A DNA stretch of 44,702 nucleotides from Myxococcales bacterium. Its GTDB lineage: Bacteria > Myxococcota_A > Polyangia > Nannocystales > Nannocystaceae. The notes beneath the pieces were generated by a model that made no database searches, had not been told where the DNA came from, and saw only the letters and a program-made list of their open reading frames with translations. Location: positions 295 through 44,996 of the forward strand of contig JAAZXR010000033.1 in the NCBI GenBank assembly GCA_014240065.1, written 5' to 3'. Positions within the stretch are counted from its first letter, which is position 1; each line of letters starts with the position of its first letter. The position numbers and the translations under genes were made by a program. Positions 25,649 to 34,487 of the stretch are shown in pieces.

Positions 25649-27073
25649 ATGCCTTCGAGACGCAGCGAGAAGATCAGACAACTCTCCAAACCGACCTTCG
25701 CGAAGCGGCTCGCGATATTGGGCGTTGGGGCGGGCGCGTTGGCGTTGGGTGCGGGGGCCGGGCTGAATGTGGCCCGCGCGGACGTGGACACCGCCGCTGT
25801 CGACGCACCGGCCGCGATGGTCGCCCGCGACCGCAAGGTGGGATCGATGCCGAGTCTCGCGCCGGTGATCGAGAAGGTGCAGCCGGCGGTGGTGTCGATC
25901 CACGCCTTCGGCGGCTCCGGCCCGACGAGCGCAGGCTTCCCGCGGGGCATGGGCTCAGGGTTTATCGTGAGCAAGGACGGCGTCGTCGTCACCAATCACC
26001 ATGTCGTCGTGGGCGCGACGGCGTTGGAGGTCAAGCTCGCGGACGGTCGCAGGTTCAAGGCGACGCTGCTCGGTTCGGACCAGTTCACGGATCTCGCGGT
26101 GCTGAAGATCGACGGCGCCAAGAAACTCCCGACGCTCTCTTTTGGTGACTCGTCGAAGCTTCGAGTCGGAGACTACGTCATCGCCATCGGCTCGCCGCTC
26201 GGGCTGGAGTCCACCGTGACCACCGGCATCGTGTCCGCCAAGGGGCGCGGAGACTTGGGTCTGTATCGAGACAGCTACCTCGATTTCGTCCAGACGGACG
26301 CGGCGATCTCCCCAGGGAGCAGCGGCGGTCCCTTGGTCGATCTCGACGGGCGCGTGGTGGCGGTGAACACCGCCGTGGCCGGTCCCGGAAACGGCCTCGG
26401 CTTCTCGATTCCGGTGGATCAGGCCAAGATCATCATCCCACAGCTGCGAGACAACGGGCGCGTCGCTCGCGGTTGGCTCGGCGTCATGGGGCGCGACCTT
26501 CGTCCGGCGTTGGGTGGTGCCGAGCCGACCACCGGGGCCGCGGTGGGCGAAGTGATGGCGGACTCCCCGGCGGCGGATGCCGGGCTGCGATCAGGGGACG
26601 TGGTGTTGTCGGTGAATGGCCACGACGTGGACAGCTTCGCGGACCTGCGCGGTCACATCGCGATGATGACGCCGAACTCAAAGCTCTCGCTCAAGGTTCG
26701 CCGTGGGAACGAGTCGAAGAAAATCCGGGTGGTGCTCGGGGATCTCGAGAAGGGTCGCTTGAACGCGAGGAGCTCTCGTCCTTCGCGCCGCGGCGAGAGA
26801 TCCAAGGGACAAAGCTTGTACGACGGCCCGCCGAGCCTCGGGATCGGGGTACAGGAGACGCCCCAAGGCTTGATCGTTCGGGCGGTTGAATCTGGCGGGA
26901 TCGGGAGCCGCCTCGACCTTCGGGATGGCGACGTGCTCCGGGAGATCAACGGGCGAGAGATTCGCGAGGTCGCCGACGTTCGGCGGGCGCTCGCCAAGGT
27001 CCATGATCGTGTACAGGTGAAGGTGACGCGCGATGGGGCGACCCACGTGTCGATGCTCGAGATCCGGCGCTGA
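25649..27073 (+). CDS. HtrA/DegP-type serine protease with two PDZ domains
   Basis: A 474-residue envelope protease for misfolded proteins. An N-terminal hydrophobic signal (residues 19-44, ending VARA) sends it to the periplasm or anchors it. The trypsin-like domain (70-260) shows the triad His118 (TNHHV), Asp148 (TDLAVLKI) and Ser225 (PGSSGGPL), where the usual GNSGG is GSSGG. Two PDZ domains follow: one after RGWLGVMGRDL with VMADSPAADAGLRSGDVVLSVNG, and a second with GIGVQETPQGLIVRAVESGG and LDLRDGDVLREINGREI. An Arg/Ser-rich linker joins them. The region just upstream holds small repeats of GAAGCGCGAT around 25490-25515. Confidence 0.94.
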   Translation: MPSRRSEKIRQLSKPTFAKRLAILGVGAGALALGAGAGLNVARADVDTAAVDAPAAMVARDRKVGSMPSLAPVIEKVQPAVVSIHAFGGSGPTSAGFPRGMGSGFIVSKDGVVVTNHHVVVGATALEVKLADGRRFKATLLGSDQFTDLAVLKIDGAKKLPTLSFGDSSKLRVGDYVIAIGSPLGLESTVTTGIVSAKGRGDLGLYRDSYLDFVQTDAAISPGSSGGPLVDLDGRVVAVNTAVAGPGNGLGFSIPVDQAKIIIPQLRDNGRVARGWLGVMGRDLRPALGGAEPTTGAAVGEVMADSPAADAGLRSGDVVLSVNGHDVDSFADLRGHIAMMTPNSKLSLKVRRGNESKKIRVVLGDLEKGRLNARSSRPSRRGERSKGQSLYDGPPSLGIGVQETPQGLIVRAVESGGIGSRLDLRDGDVLREINGREIREVADVRRALAKVHDRVQVKVTRDGATHVSMLEIRR

Positions 27074-27146
27074 GCGCGTTCATGCGCGGCGTGGTCGCGG
27101 CGCCCCTCCGCCTTCGCAGACCCGTTCGCGCTTGTTGTCACCCGCA

Positions 27147-27199
27147 AAGACCCACCCCCTCATTCAGTCGGGGGGTCGGTCCCAAAACAGGACCTTTGT
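27147..27199 (+). terminator. Possible terminator after the HtrA gene
   Basis: Two inverted repeats lie 75-120 bases past the protease stop: CCCACCCCC pairing with GGGGGGTCGG (about 27150-27179, one mismatch) and GGTCC (27178-27182) pairing with GGACC (27190-27194) around an A-rich loop, followed by TTTGT. The stems overlap, so only one can form at a time, and the T-tract is short. Confidence 0.35.
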
Positions 27200-27228
27200 C
27201 GGGCACGATTATTGCTCTTAGGGAGGGG

Positions 27229-28002
27229 GTGCATCGGTTGCTCGCCCTCTGCGCCGGATTCCTGGCGTTCGCCTGGACGCCAAGCGTCCTCGCCGCGCCG
27301 CCCAAGCTGCGCGTTTCCGTAGCCCCCGCGGCGGTCGTTTCGGGTCAGGTGGGTCCGAAACTGAGCGTGTCCGGCAGCCTGGGCCTCTCGGTGTTCACCA
27401 AGGATCCCGCGCCGCTTGGATCCCCCGTGGGGCTGTTCGCGTCGGTCGGGCCGCGTTGGTCCATCAACCGCGTCCTCGGGATCTTCGGGTCCTACGGGTA
27501 CGGGTGGGGACGGGTGCCGCTGGAAGGGTCCTGGGATCAAGAACACCGGGGCACCGCGGGAATCTACGTCGGGACCCCGTCGGACGGGGCCCTCGTGGGA
27601 GTCTCCAATCGCACGCGCCTGGATCTTCGCGGAGTCCAACGGGACGAGGCCTGGCGGTTTCGAGTCCGCGCTCGCAACGAGACGGCGCTGGTGCTCAATT
27701 TCAAACAGTGGATGCAGCTGTCCATGCCGGTCGAGCTCTTGATTTCACCTCAGCTCTCCTCCGCCGACATGATGCAGCTTCGGGCTGGTGTCGGGCTCGG
27801 TGGAAGCGCGGCGTTGGGCGACGCGGAGCGGGCGGCGGCGAGAGGTCGCCCCGTGGCGCGAATCCGCTGGCTCGCGGCGGCGCGCGCCGGGTTTTGGCCT
27901 GTCGCGCTGTTCCATGGTCGCGACCTCCCTCGAGCAGATCTCTCTTCGACCCAGGGGTGGATCGATTTGGTGATCACGACGGGTGTGGGCGTGTCCTTCT
28001 AG
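27229..28002 (+). CDS. Putative outer-membrane beta-barrel-type protein
   Basis: A 257-residue exported protein: an N-terminal signal peptide ending SVLAAPP (cleavage after about residue 24) and then alternating hydrophobic/polar beta strands with many Gly and aromatic residues, such as GIFGSYGYGWGRVPLEG. It ends in Gly-Val-Ser-Phe; a C-terminal Phe is a hallmark of outer-membrane barrels recognised by BamA. I cannot name the family. The start is a GTG directly after GGGAGGGG, which is close; a TTG at 27238 would have better spacing. The frame is open to 27082, but that stretch includes the terminator-like region. Confidence 0.65.
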   Translation: MHRLLALCAGFLAFAWTPSVLAAPPKLRVSVAPAAVVSGQVGPKLSVSGSLGLSVFTKDPAPLGSPVGLFASVGPRWSINRVLGIFGSYGYGWGRVPLEGSWDQEHRGTAGIYVGTPSDGALVGVSNRTRLDLRGVQRDEAWRFRVRARNETALVLNFKQWMQLSMPVELLISPQLSSADMMQLRAGVGLGGSAALGDAERAAARGRPVARIRWLAAARAGFWPVALFHGRDLPRADLSSTQGWIDLVITTGVGVSF

Positions 28003-28143
28003 GCGACCGTGGACGGTCGGTTGCGGGGGGTGTGCGGCTTGCGACCGCTGGCTGCGGCGGGCTCGGCCCGCTGGCGCCATGTTGTGGCGCACAGCGCGTG
28101 ACGTCTTGTCGGGGTCGCCTGCAATGGCTAACCTCCCGGCTCC

Positions 28144-29085
28144 ATGACCGATCGGCAAGAGCGACACACTCGAATTCTGATTTTGGGGGCGGGCCCCGCC
28201 GGGTACACCGCCGCCATCTATGCGGCGCGCGCGAGCCTCACGCCGGTGATGGTCGCGGGGCCGCAGCCGGGCGGGCAGCTGACGATCACCACGGACGTGG
28301 AGAACTACCCCGGCTACCCGGATGGCGTCGAGGGCCCGGCCATGATGGAGGACCTGCGCAAGCAGGCTGAGCGCTTCGGCACCGAGGTGATCTACGACCT
28401 CGCGACCGAGGTCGATTTTGGCGCTCGACCTTTCAAGGTGACGACCGAGGACACGGACTTCACCTGCGACGCGCTCATCGTCGCCACCGGCGCGAGCGCG
28501 AAGTACTTGGGGATCGAGAGCGAGTCGCGCCTGATGAACAAAGGCGTGAGCGCCTGCGCGACCTGCGATGGGGCGTTCTTTCGCGAGCAAGTCGTGGGGG
28601 TTGTGGGGGGCGGCGACACGGCCATGGAGGAGGCCCAGTACCTCACTCGCATGTGCGAGCACGTCCACTTGTTTCATCGTCGCGACGAGTTTCGAGCGAG
28701 CCAGATCATGCAAAAACGCACCCTGGAGAACCCCAAGATCACGGTCCATTGGAACACCGTGGTGTCGGAGGTGCTGGGGGACGAGAAAGTGAGCGCGGTG
28801 AAGTTGCAAGACACCCAGAGCGACGAACACCGAGAGCTCGCGCTGACCGGCTTGTTCATCGCCATCGGGCACAAGCCCAACACGGACGTCTTCGCCGACG
28901 GGCTCGCCAAAGACGAGGCCGGCTACCTGGTGGTCCAGCCGGGCTCGACGAATACCAGCGTGGAGGGTGTCTTCGCCTGTGGAGATGTGGCCGACAAGAC
29001 CTACCGTCAGGCGGTCACCGCCGCAGGAACCGGCTGCATGGCTGCAATCGACGCTGAACGCTGGCTCGCCGAGCAAGAGGATTAA
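28144..29085 (+). CDS. trxB: Thioredoxin reductase
   Basis: NADPH-dependent flavoprotein reducing thioredoxin in the cytoplasm. The 313-residue sequence has the FAD motif GAGPAGYTAAIYAARA, the redox-active CATC (Cys138 and Cys141), the NADPH motif GGGDTAMEEA with HRRDEFRAS (Arg residues contacting the 2'-phosphate), and the late FAD motif GVFACGDVADKTYRQAVTAAGTGCMAA. The length is normal for low-molecular-weight bacterial enzymes. A 6-bp inverted repeat (GCGCCA, TGGCGC, 28074-28090) lies 54 bases upstream, possibly regulatory or the end of the previous transcript. Confidence 0.96.
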   Translation: MTDRQERHTRILILGAGPAGYTAAIYAARASLTPVMVAGPQPGGQLTITTDVENYPGYPDGVEGPAMMEDLRKQAERFGTEVIYDLATEVDFGARPFKVTTEDTDFTCDALIVATGASAKYLGIESESRLMNKGVSACATCDGAFFREQVVGVVGGGDTAMEEAQYLTRMCEHVHLFHRRDEFRASQIMQKRTLENPKITVHWNTVVSEVLGDEKVSAVKLQDTQSDEHRELALTGLFIAIGHKPNTDVFADGLAKDEAGYLVVQPGSTNTSVEGVFACGDVADKTYRQAVTAAGTGCMAAIDAERWLAEQED

Positions 29086-29090
29086 GAACT

Positions 29091-29119
29091 TTGCGCGAGC
29101 GTCGTCGTGACGATAGGAT
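29091..29119 (+). promoter_or_regulatory. Sigma-70-type promoter for the 54-residue membrane protein
   Basis: TTGCGC (29091-29096) and TAGGAT (29114-29119) lie exactly 17 bases apart, starting just after the trxB stop, with the small gene's ATG 42 bases past the -10 box. Predicted by eye only. Confidence 0.45.
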
Positions 29120-29161
29120 ACAAGTCGAGGGGGCCGTGGGGATCATGGCGCGTGTTTGTCT

Positions 29162-29326
29162 ATGCAAATTGTTGAAGACTTAAAGGAACTGTTCGGGGCT
29201 TTTTCCCTGGCGGACATCACGAATCCGTCCACGCCAGAGCAGTGGATATCGAGCATGCTCATGCTCGGGCTCGCCGTGTTCGTCGGATGGGCGCTCCTCA
29301 AGCTGGTCACCGGCGGTTTTGGCTAG
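29162..29326 (+). CDS. Small single-span membrane protein (54 residues)
   Basis: A short gene between trxB and a convergent lipoprotein gene. The translation is a 30-residue amphipathic N-terminus (MQIVEDLKELFGAFSLADIT and following), then one hydrophobic span (SSMLMLGLAVFVGWALLKLV, residues 30-49) and a Gly-rich end. A matching promoter sits at 29091-29119, and its codon use includes balanced third positions unlike the noncoding frames. No clear ribosome site is visible. No family recognised; a small regulator or subunit of a membrane complex is possible. Confidence 0.5.
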   Translation: MQIVEDLKELFGAFSLADITNPSTPEQWISSMLMLGLAVFVGWALLKLVTGGFG

Positions 29327-29348
29327 CTTCGTTGCCGAGCACCGAGCG

Positions 29349-30083
<735 letters not shown>

Positions 30084-30153
30084 CGTGTGGGTGCTTGGTC
30101 AGGTTTAACGCTCACGGTCGGGTGGACACGTCAGATGGTGCGCGCTGCCGCGC

Positions 30154-30729
30154 TCAGAATCGCGAGGACGCGCTGAGCATCATCAGGCGATCGTTGGAAT
30201 CGCGCAGGCGCCCAGAGAGCGTCCGAACGAACCGCCACAGCAGCTCGTAGGCCAACTCTCGATCCACGAACATGAGATCTCGTAGATCGTTTTTGGGGAG
30301 CTTGAGCAGCTCGGCGCGCTCGTGACAGATGGCGTCGGCGGAGCGGGTGGCGTCATCCTCGATGAGCGACATCTCACCGAAGTGCTGGCCCTCTCGGAGC
30401 ACCGCGAGGGCCTCTTCGCCGATGCCTGCGACGTTCCGTGAGATGCGCACAGAGCCGGTGACGACGAGGTAGAGCCCATCGGATTGCTCGCCGTGGCTGA
30501 ACACGTGCTCGTTGCGCCCGTAGGTTTTGACTTGAGCGAGCTTCGCGATGCGATGGAGGTGGACTGGGAGCAGGCCCGTAAACAGCGACACCTGCTCGAG
30601 GATCTTCGACGACGGCACAGAGCGCATGGGTGGTGGCGACGTGGACACCGACTGGCCCGACACCATCGGCAAGTCCTCCGAAGATTCGGCGTCGTCTGTA
30701 ATCCCGAATTCTTCTAGCCCTGAGTTCAT
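30154..30729 (-). CDS. Cyclic-nucleotide-binding-domain protein
   Basis: A 191-residue protein with a Ser/Pro-rich acidic N-terminal 40 residues and a cNMP-binding beta-barrel at about 45-170. The phosphate-binding cassette reads FGEMSLIEDDATRSADAI, with the key Gly-Glu and the Arg-Ser pair of cAMP-type sites intact; the preceding GLYLVVTGSVRI is the standard strand pair. It lacks a helix-turn-helix, so it is not a CRP-type regulator as such. The final 20 residues form a helix after LLWRFVRTLSGRLRDSNDRL. Probably a cAMP or c-di-GMP sensor acting on a partner. No partner gene is obvious nearby. Confidence 0.85.
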   Translation of the reverse strand: MNSGLEEFGITDDAESSEDLPMVSGQSVSTSPPPMRSVPSSKILEQVSLFTGLLPVHLHRIAKLAQVKTYGRNEHVFSHGEQSDGLYLVVTGSVRISRNVAGIGEEALAVLREGQHFGEMSLIEDDATRSADAICHERAELLKLPKNDLRDLMFVDRELAYELLWRFVRTLSGRLRDSNDRLMMLSASSRF

Positions 30730-30890
30730 CTCGCATACGATAGCCCATCGAGGGGCTGCGACGAAGTGACGCCCACAAACGGCGGTAGCCGCCCCAGCGA
30801 GGGGAATTGGAAGAGATGGGGCGGCGCGCCTCGGCGCCTCAGGAGCGCCGACCTCTTAGGCCCGTCGCGCACACCGCAGCCGGCGCAGGT

Positions 30891-30938
30891 GACAAAAAAC
30901 CACAAACAAAGTCGCCCGTGCTGCAGCAGGGGCGACTT
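30891..30938 (-). terminator. Intrinsic terminator of the atp run
   Basis: A long hairpin with a 9-bp lower stem (30909-30917 with 30930-30938, AAGTCGCCC/GGGCGACTT), a G-G mismatch and a self-complementary top (TGCTGCAGCA). On the minus strand a T-rich tract (GTTTTTTGTC) follows. It lies about 90 bases past atpE, so the minus-strand transcript from atpE should end here. Confidence 0.75.
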
Positions 30939-30985
30939 GATGTGTGCGCCGTTGCATCGCGGCGCGTGGGGTGTCATCGGCGGCG

Positions 30986-31011
30986 GGTGTCGCCAGCACG
31001 CTGGCGCCACC
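30986..31011 (-). other. Stem-loop just after atpE
   Basis: GGTG-t-CGCCAGC (30986-30997) pairs with GCTGGCG-c-CACC (31000-31011) around a 2-base loop, 17 bases past the atpE stop. It has no T-tract; a 3'-end stabilising hairpin or a second termination element is possible. Confidence 0.5.
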
Positions 31012-31027
31012 GATCCGACGGGAGGGC

Positions 31028-31351
31028 CTACATGCCTTGGATGATGAAGGCGATGACGAGCGCGAAGATGACGAGGGACTCGATGAACGCGAGGCCGAGG
31101 AGCATGGGCACGAAGACCTGGTCCTTGGCGTTCGGGTTGCGGCAGATGCCCTCAAGCGCGCTGGCGACCGCGCGACCCTGGCCGAGTCCGCCGCCCATGG
31201 CTGCGAGACCGATGGCGACGGCCATGGCGACAGCGAGGATGGAGGGGTTGGAGCCGGAAGCGGAACCAGCCGCCTCTTGCGCGCTGGCGATGGCGGGAGC
31301 CGCGAAAGCCGCGACGAACACAAACAGGGGAGCGATGATCTTGTTGAACAT
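31028..31351 (-). CDS. atpE: F0 ATP synthase subunit c
   Basis: A 107-residue c-ring subunit. After an N-terminal signal-peptide-like segment (residues 1-24, ending IASA), helix 1 (about 37-66) has the Gly-rich GGGLGQGRA, the polar loop is RNPNA (71-75), and helix 2 carries the ion-binding Glu91 in FIESLVIF. Gln58 and Ser92 match the Na+-coordinating positions of Na+-type rings, but the Thr and Tyr of those sites are Leu and Phe here, so coupling to H+ or Na+ is not clear. The signal peptide suggests a cleaved precursor, as seen in some Myxococcota. Third gene after atpI-like and atpB, 34 bases from atpB. Confidence 0.93.
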   Translation of the reverse strand: MFNKIIAPLFVFVAAFAAPAIASAQEAAGSASGSNPSILAVAMAVAIGLAAMGGGLGQGRAVASALEGICRNPNAKDQVFVPMLLGLAFIESLVIFALVIAFIIQGM

Positions 31352-31385
31352 GGTGTTTTTTCTTTCAGTCAGTGATTCGTTGGGC

Positions 31386-32186
31386 TCAGTGCCCGTCAGC
31401 GTGAGCCGCAGCTTCGCCGATGTAAATCATGGTGAGGAGGGTAAAGACGACAGTTTGAACGATGGCGACGAGCACGCCGAGCATCAGGAACGGGACCGGC
31501 AACAGCACCGGGAAGAGCACGAGGATGACGCCGACCACCTTGTGGTCCGCGAGGATGTTGCCCATGAGTCGGAAGGCGAGGGAGACGGGGCGCGCGAGGT
31601 GACTCGCGATCTCGATGGGGAACATCAACGGCGCGATCCAGCGCGCGTTGATCCCACCGAGCTCAAACTTGGGGCCCCCGAAGTGGGCGAAGTAGTGGAT
31701 GGGGCCCTGCTTGACGATGCCGATGACGTTGTAGACCACGAACACCAGCAGCGAGAGCGCCAGGTTGGTCTTCAGAGAATCGGTGCCTGGGAGGAAGCCG
31801 GGGACCAGGCCTTGGAGGTTGTGGCAGAAGATGAACAGCGCCAGCGTGCCCACGAAGGGGAGGTAGGTGCGCGCGTTCTTCTCGCCCATGATGTCGCGAG
31901 AGAAGTTGTAGACGGCGCCCACGAAGCCGTCGAGCATGGCGGACAGCCCCCAGTTTTTGGTGGGGACGATGCCCTCGCCCTCGCCCTTGAGCGAGCGGCG
32001 CCAGGCGAAGACCGCGGCGAGGATCACGAGGACCGCCACGGCGGACGAGCCGACGTGGAGCATGGTGAAGTGGCTGCTTTGGAAGGCCAGCCACTGCCAG
32101 TCGCGCTCGAGGCCTGATTTGGCGGCGATCTCAAGGTCGGCCCAGAAGGGGAGCAGTGTCGAGAACCAGGTGTCGTGGTCGCCCAT
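31386..32186 (-). CDS. atpB: F0 ATP synthase subunit a
   Basis: A 266-residue membrane subunit forming the ion half-channels next to the c-ring. Five or six hydrophobic helices are visible, with the conserved stator Arg206 in SLAFRLMGN and the supporting AHFGGPKFELGG. The helix-5 region LMGNILADHK has the Gly-Asn and His of bacterial enzymes. Sits between the atpI-like and atpE genes. No subunit b (atpF), delta or F1 genes follow: the transcript ends after atpE, so the remainder of the enzyme is coded elsewhere. Confidence 0.95.
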   Translation of the reverse strand: MGDHDTWFSTLLPFWADLEIAAKSGLERDWQWLAFQSSHFTMLHVGSSAVAVLVILAAVFAWRRSLKGEGEGIVPTKNWGLSAMLDGFVGAVYNFSRDIMGEKNARTYLPFVGTLALFIFCHNLQGLVPGFLPGTDSLKTNLALSLLVFVVYNVIGIVKQGPIHYFAHFGGPKFELGGINARWIAPLMFPIEIASHLARPVSLAFRLMGNILADHKVVGVILVLFPVLLPVPFLMLGVLVAIVQTVVFTLLTMIYIGEAAAHADGH

Positions 32187-32210
32187 GGTGCGTCGTGAAA
32201 AGTTTGGGGT

Positions 32211-32717
32211 CTAAGGAGAGCGCCGGTCGTGGCGCGAGGCTTGGATGGCGGCGCCAACGGCCGCGAGAAGCGAGAGGACCAGACCGAGGAGAAATCCCTC
32301 CGGTCGCGCGGGCATGTACCAAAGGATCAAGATCATGGCAAGCGCGAGGAGCGGGAGGCGGATGAGGTTCCCGCGACGTAGTTCCGGCGCCTCATTTTCC
32401 CCCATTACGGGCTCATGGGGCGGTGTAGGGCCGGGTTGAGAGAAATCGAGGATGTCCTCAGGATCGGGCGCGACCGTCGAAGTGCCGCGCGCGGAGGCAC
32501 CCGAGCCGGACATGGAGAGCATGCCGAGGACAGATCGCCCGAGCAAGCGGAGGTTCGCGTAGCCAAAAAGCGCTCCGAGCGCGATTCCGAGCGCGAGGTC
32601 GGCGCCCGACAGCAGCAGGGCCAAGACCCCGGCGAGGCTTGCGAGCCCGGCGAGCCACGGCGCGAGGTGGCGAAAGAACCGTCGCCCCTCTTCGCCCGGC
32701 GCGACCTGGTGGCTCAC
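32211..32717 (-). CDS. AtpI-like ATP-synthase assembly membrane protein
   Basis: A 168-residue protein with four hydrophobic helices in two pairs (about 18-40, 43-58, 118-134, 138-156), separated by a Pro/Ser/Glu-rich cytoplasmic loop of 60 residues. AtpI proteins have four spans and assist c-ring assembly and Mg2+/ion handling. The arrangement before atpB fits, though the central loop is longer than in E. coli AtpI and the motifs are weak, so this is mostly by position and topology. The GTG start (32717) overlaps the stop of the atpZ-like gene by 4 bases (GTGA). Confidence 0.7.
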   Translation of the reverse strand: MSHQVAPGEEGRRFFRHLAPWLAGLASLAGVLALLLSGADLALGIALGALFGYANLRLLGRSVLGMLSMSGSGASARGTSTVAPDPEDILDFSQPGPTPPHEPVMGENEAPELRRGNLIRLPLLALAMILILWYMPARPEGFLLGLVLSLLAAVGAAIQASRHDRRSP

Positions 32718-33154
32718 CGCTGCTCCTCGCTTGGCGGCCCGTCTGCTCCGCCATCATCGCTCGCGGGGGTCGAGGTGGGGGACGGGTCCAGGGTCGAGGT
32801 TCGGATCTCCACCTTGGCTGGGGGCGGAGCCGCATCGGGCTCGGCGCGGTGGGCCACGACCTCATCGGCCGGCGTCACTCGGGCCTGTCGTTGGGCCTCG
32901 GCCTTGTGCTCCATGGCCGCGGCGTGTTCGTTGACCACCCGGAGGATCGCGAGCGCGGCGGCACCGATCCCGATCATGAGGCCGATCAACATGGTCCACG
33001 GCTTCCAATGCGTCCAGTGATCTTGCACATACTTGCCGCCGAAGGCGCCGATGCAGATGGCGACGGCCATCTCAATGCCGACCGAGGCCGCCGAAGTTTT
33101 CTCGTACCAGTCGGCGCGCTCTCGGGGTGGGGGCGTTGGGCTTGACGACGACAC
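32714..33154 (-). CDS. AtpZ-like membrane protein
   Basis: A protein of about 146 residues with a Pro/Ser-rich N-terminus and a hairpin of two hydrophobic helices (MAVAICIGAFGGKYVQDHW and MLIGLMIGIGAAALAILRVV), the pattern of AtpZ, a small subunit of F-type ATPase gene clusters. The Gly-rich GAFGGK motif after the first helix and a long charged C-terminal tail follow. I chose the GTG at 33154 because the region before it lies within hemL; the frame itself is open to 33385. An internal Met start is possible. Located between hemL and the atpI-like gene. Confidence 0.65.
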   Translation of the reverse strand: MSSSSPTPPPRERADWYEKTSAASVGIEMAVAICIGAFGGKYVQDHWTHWKPWTMLIGLMIGIGAAALAILRVVNEHAAAMEHKAEAQRQARVTPADEVVAHRAEPDAAPPPAKVEIRTSTLDPSPTSTPASDDGGADGPPSEEQR

Positions 33155-33170
33155 TGGAAGGGCGAGGCGC

Positions 33171-34479
<1,309 letters not shown>

Positions 34480-34487
<8 letters not shown>

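Noticed and set aside
27745-29076. Minus-strand open frame of 443 codons over trxB
   Set aside because: Antisense to trxB and the outer-membrane protein gene; no recognisable domain.
30807-32117. Plus-strand open frame of 436 codons over atpE and atpB
   Set aside because: Antisense to ATP synthase genes and includes the terminator hairpin; translation is His/Glu/Arg-rich.
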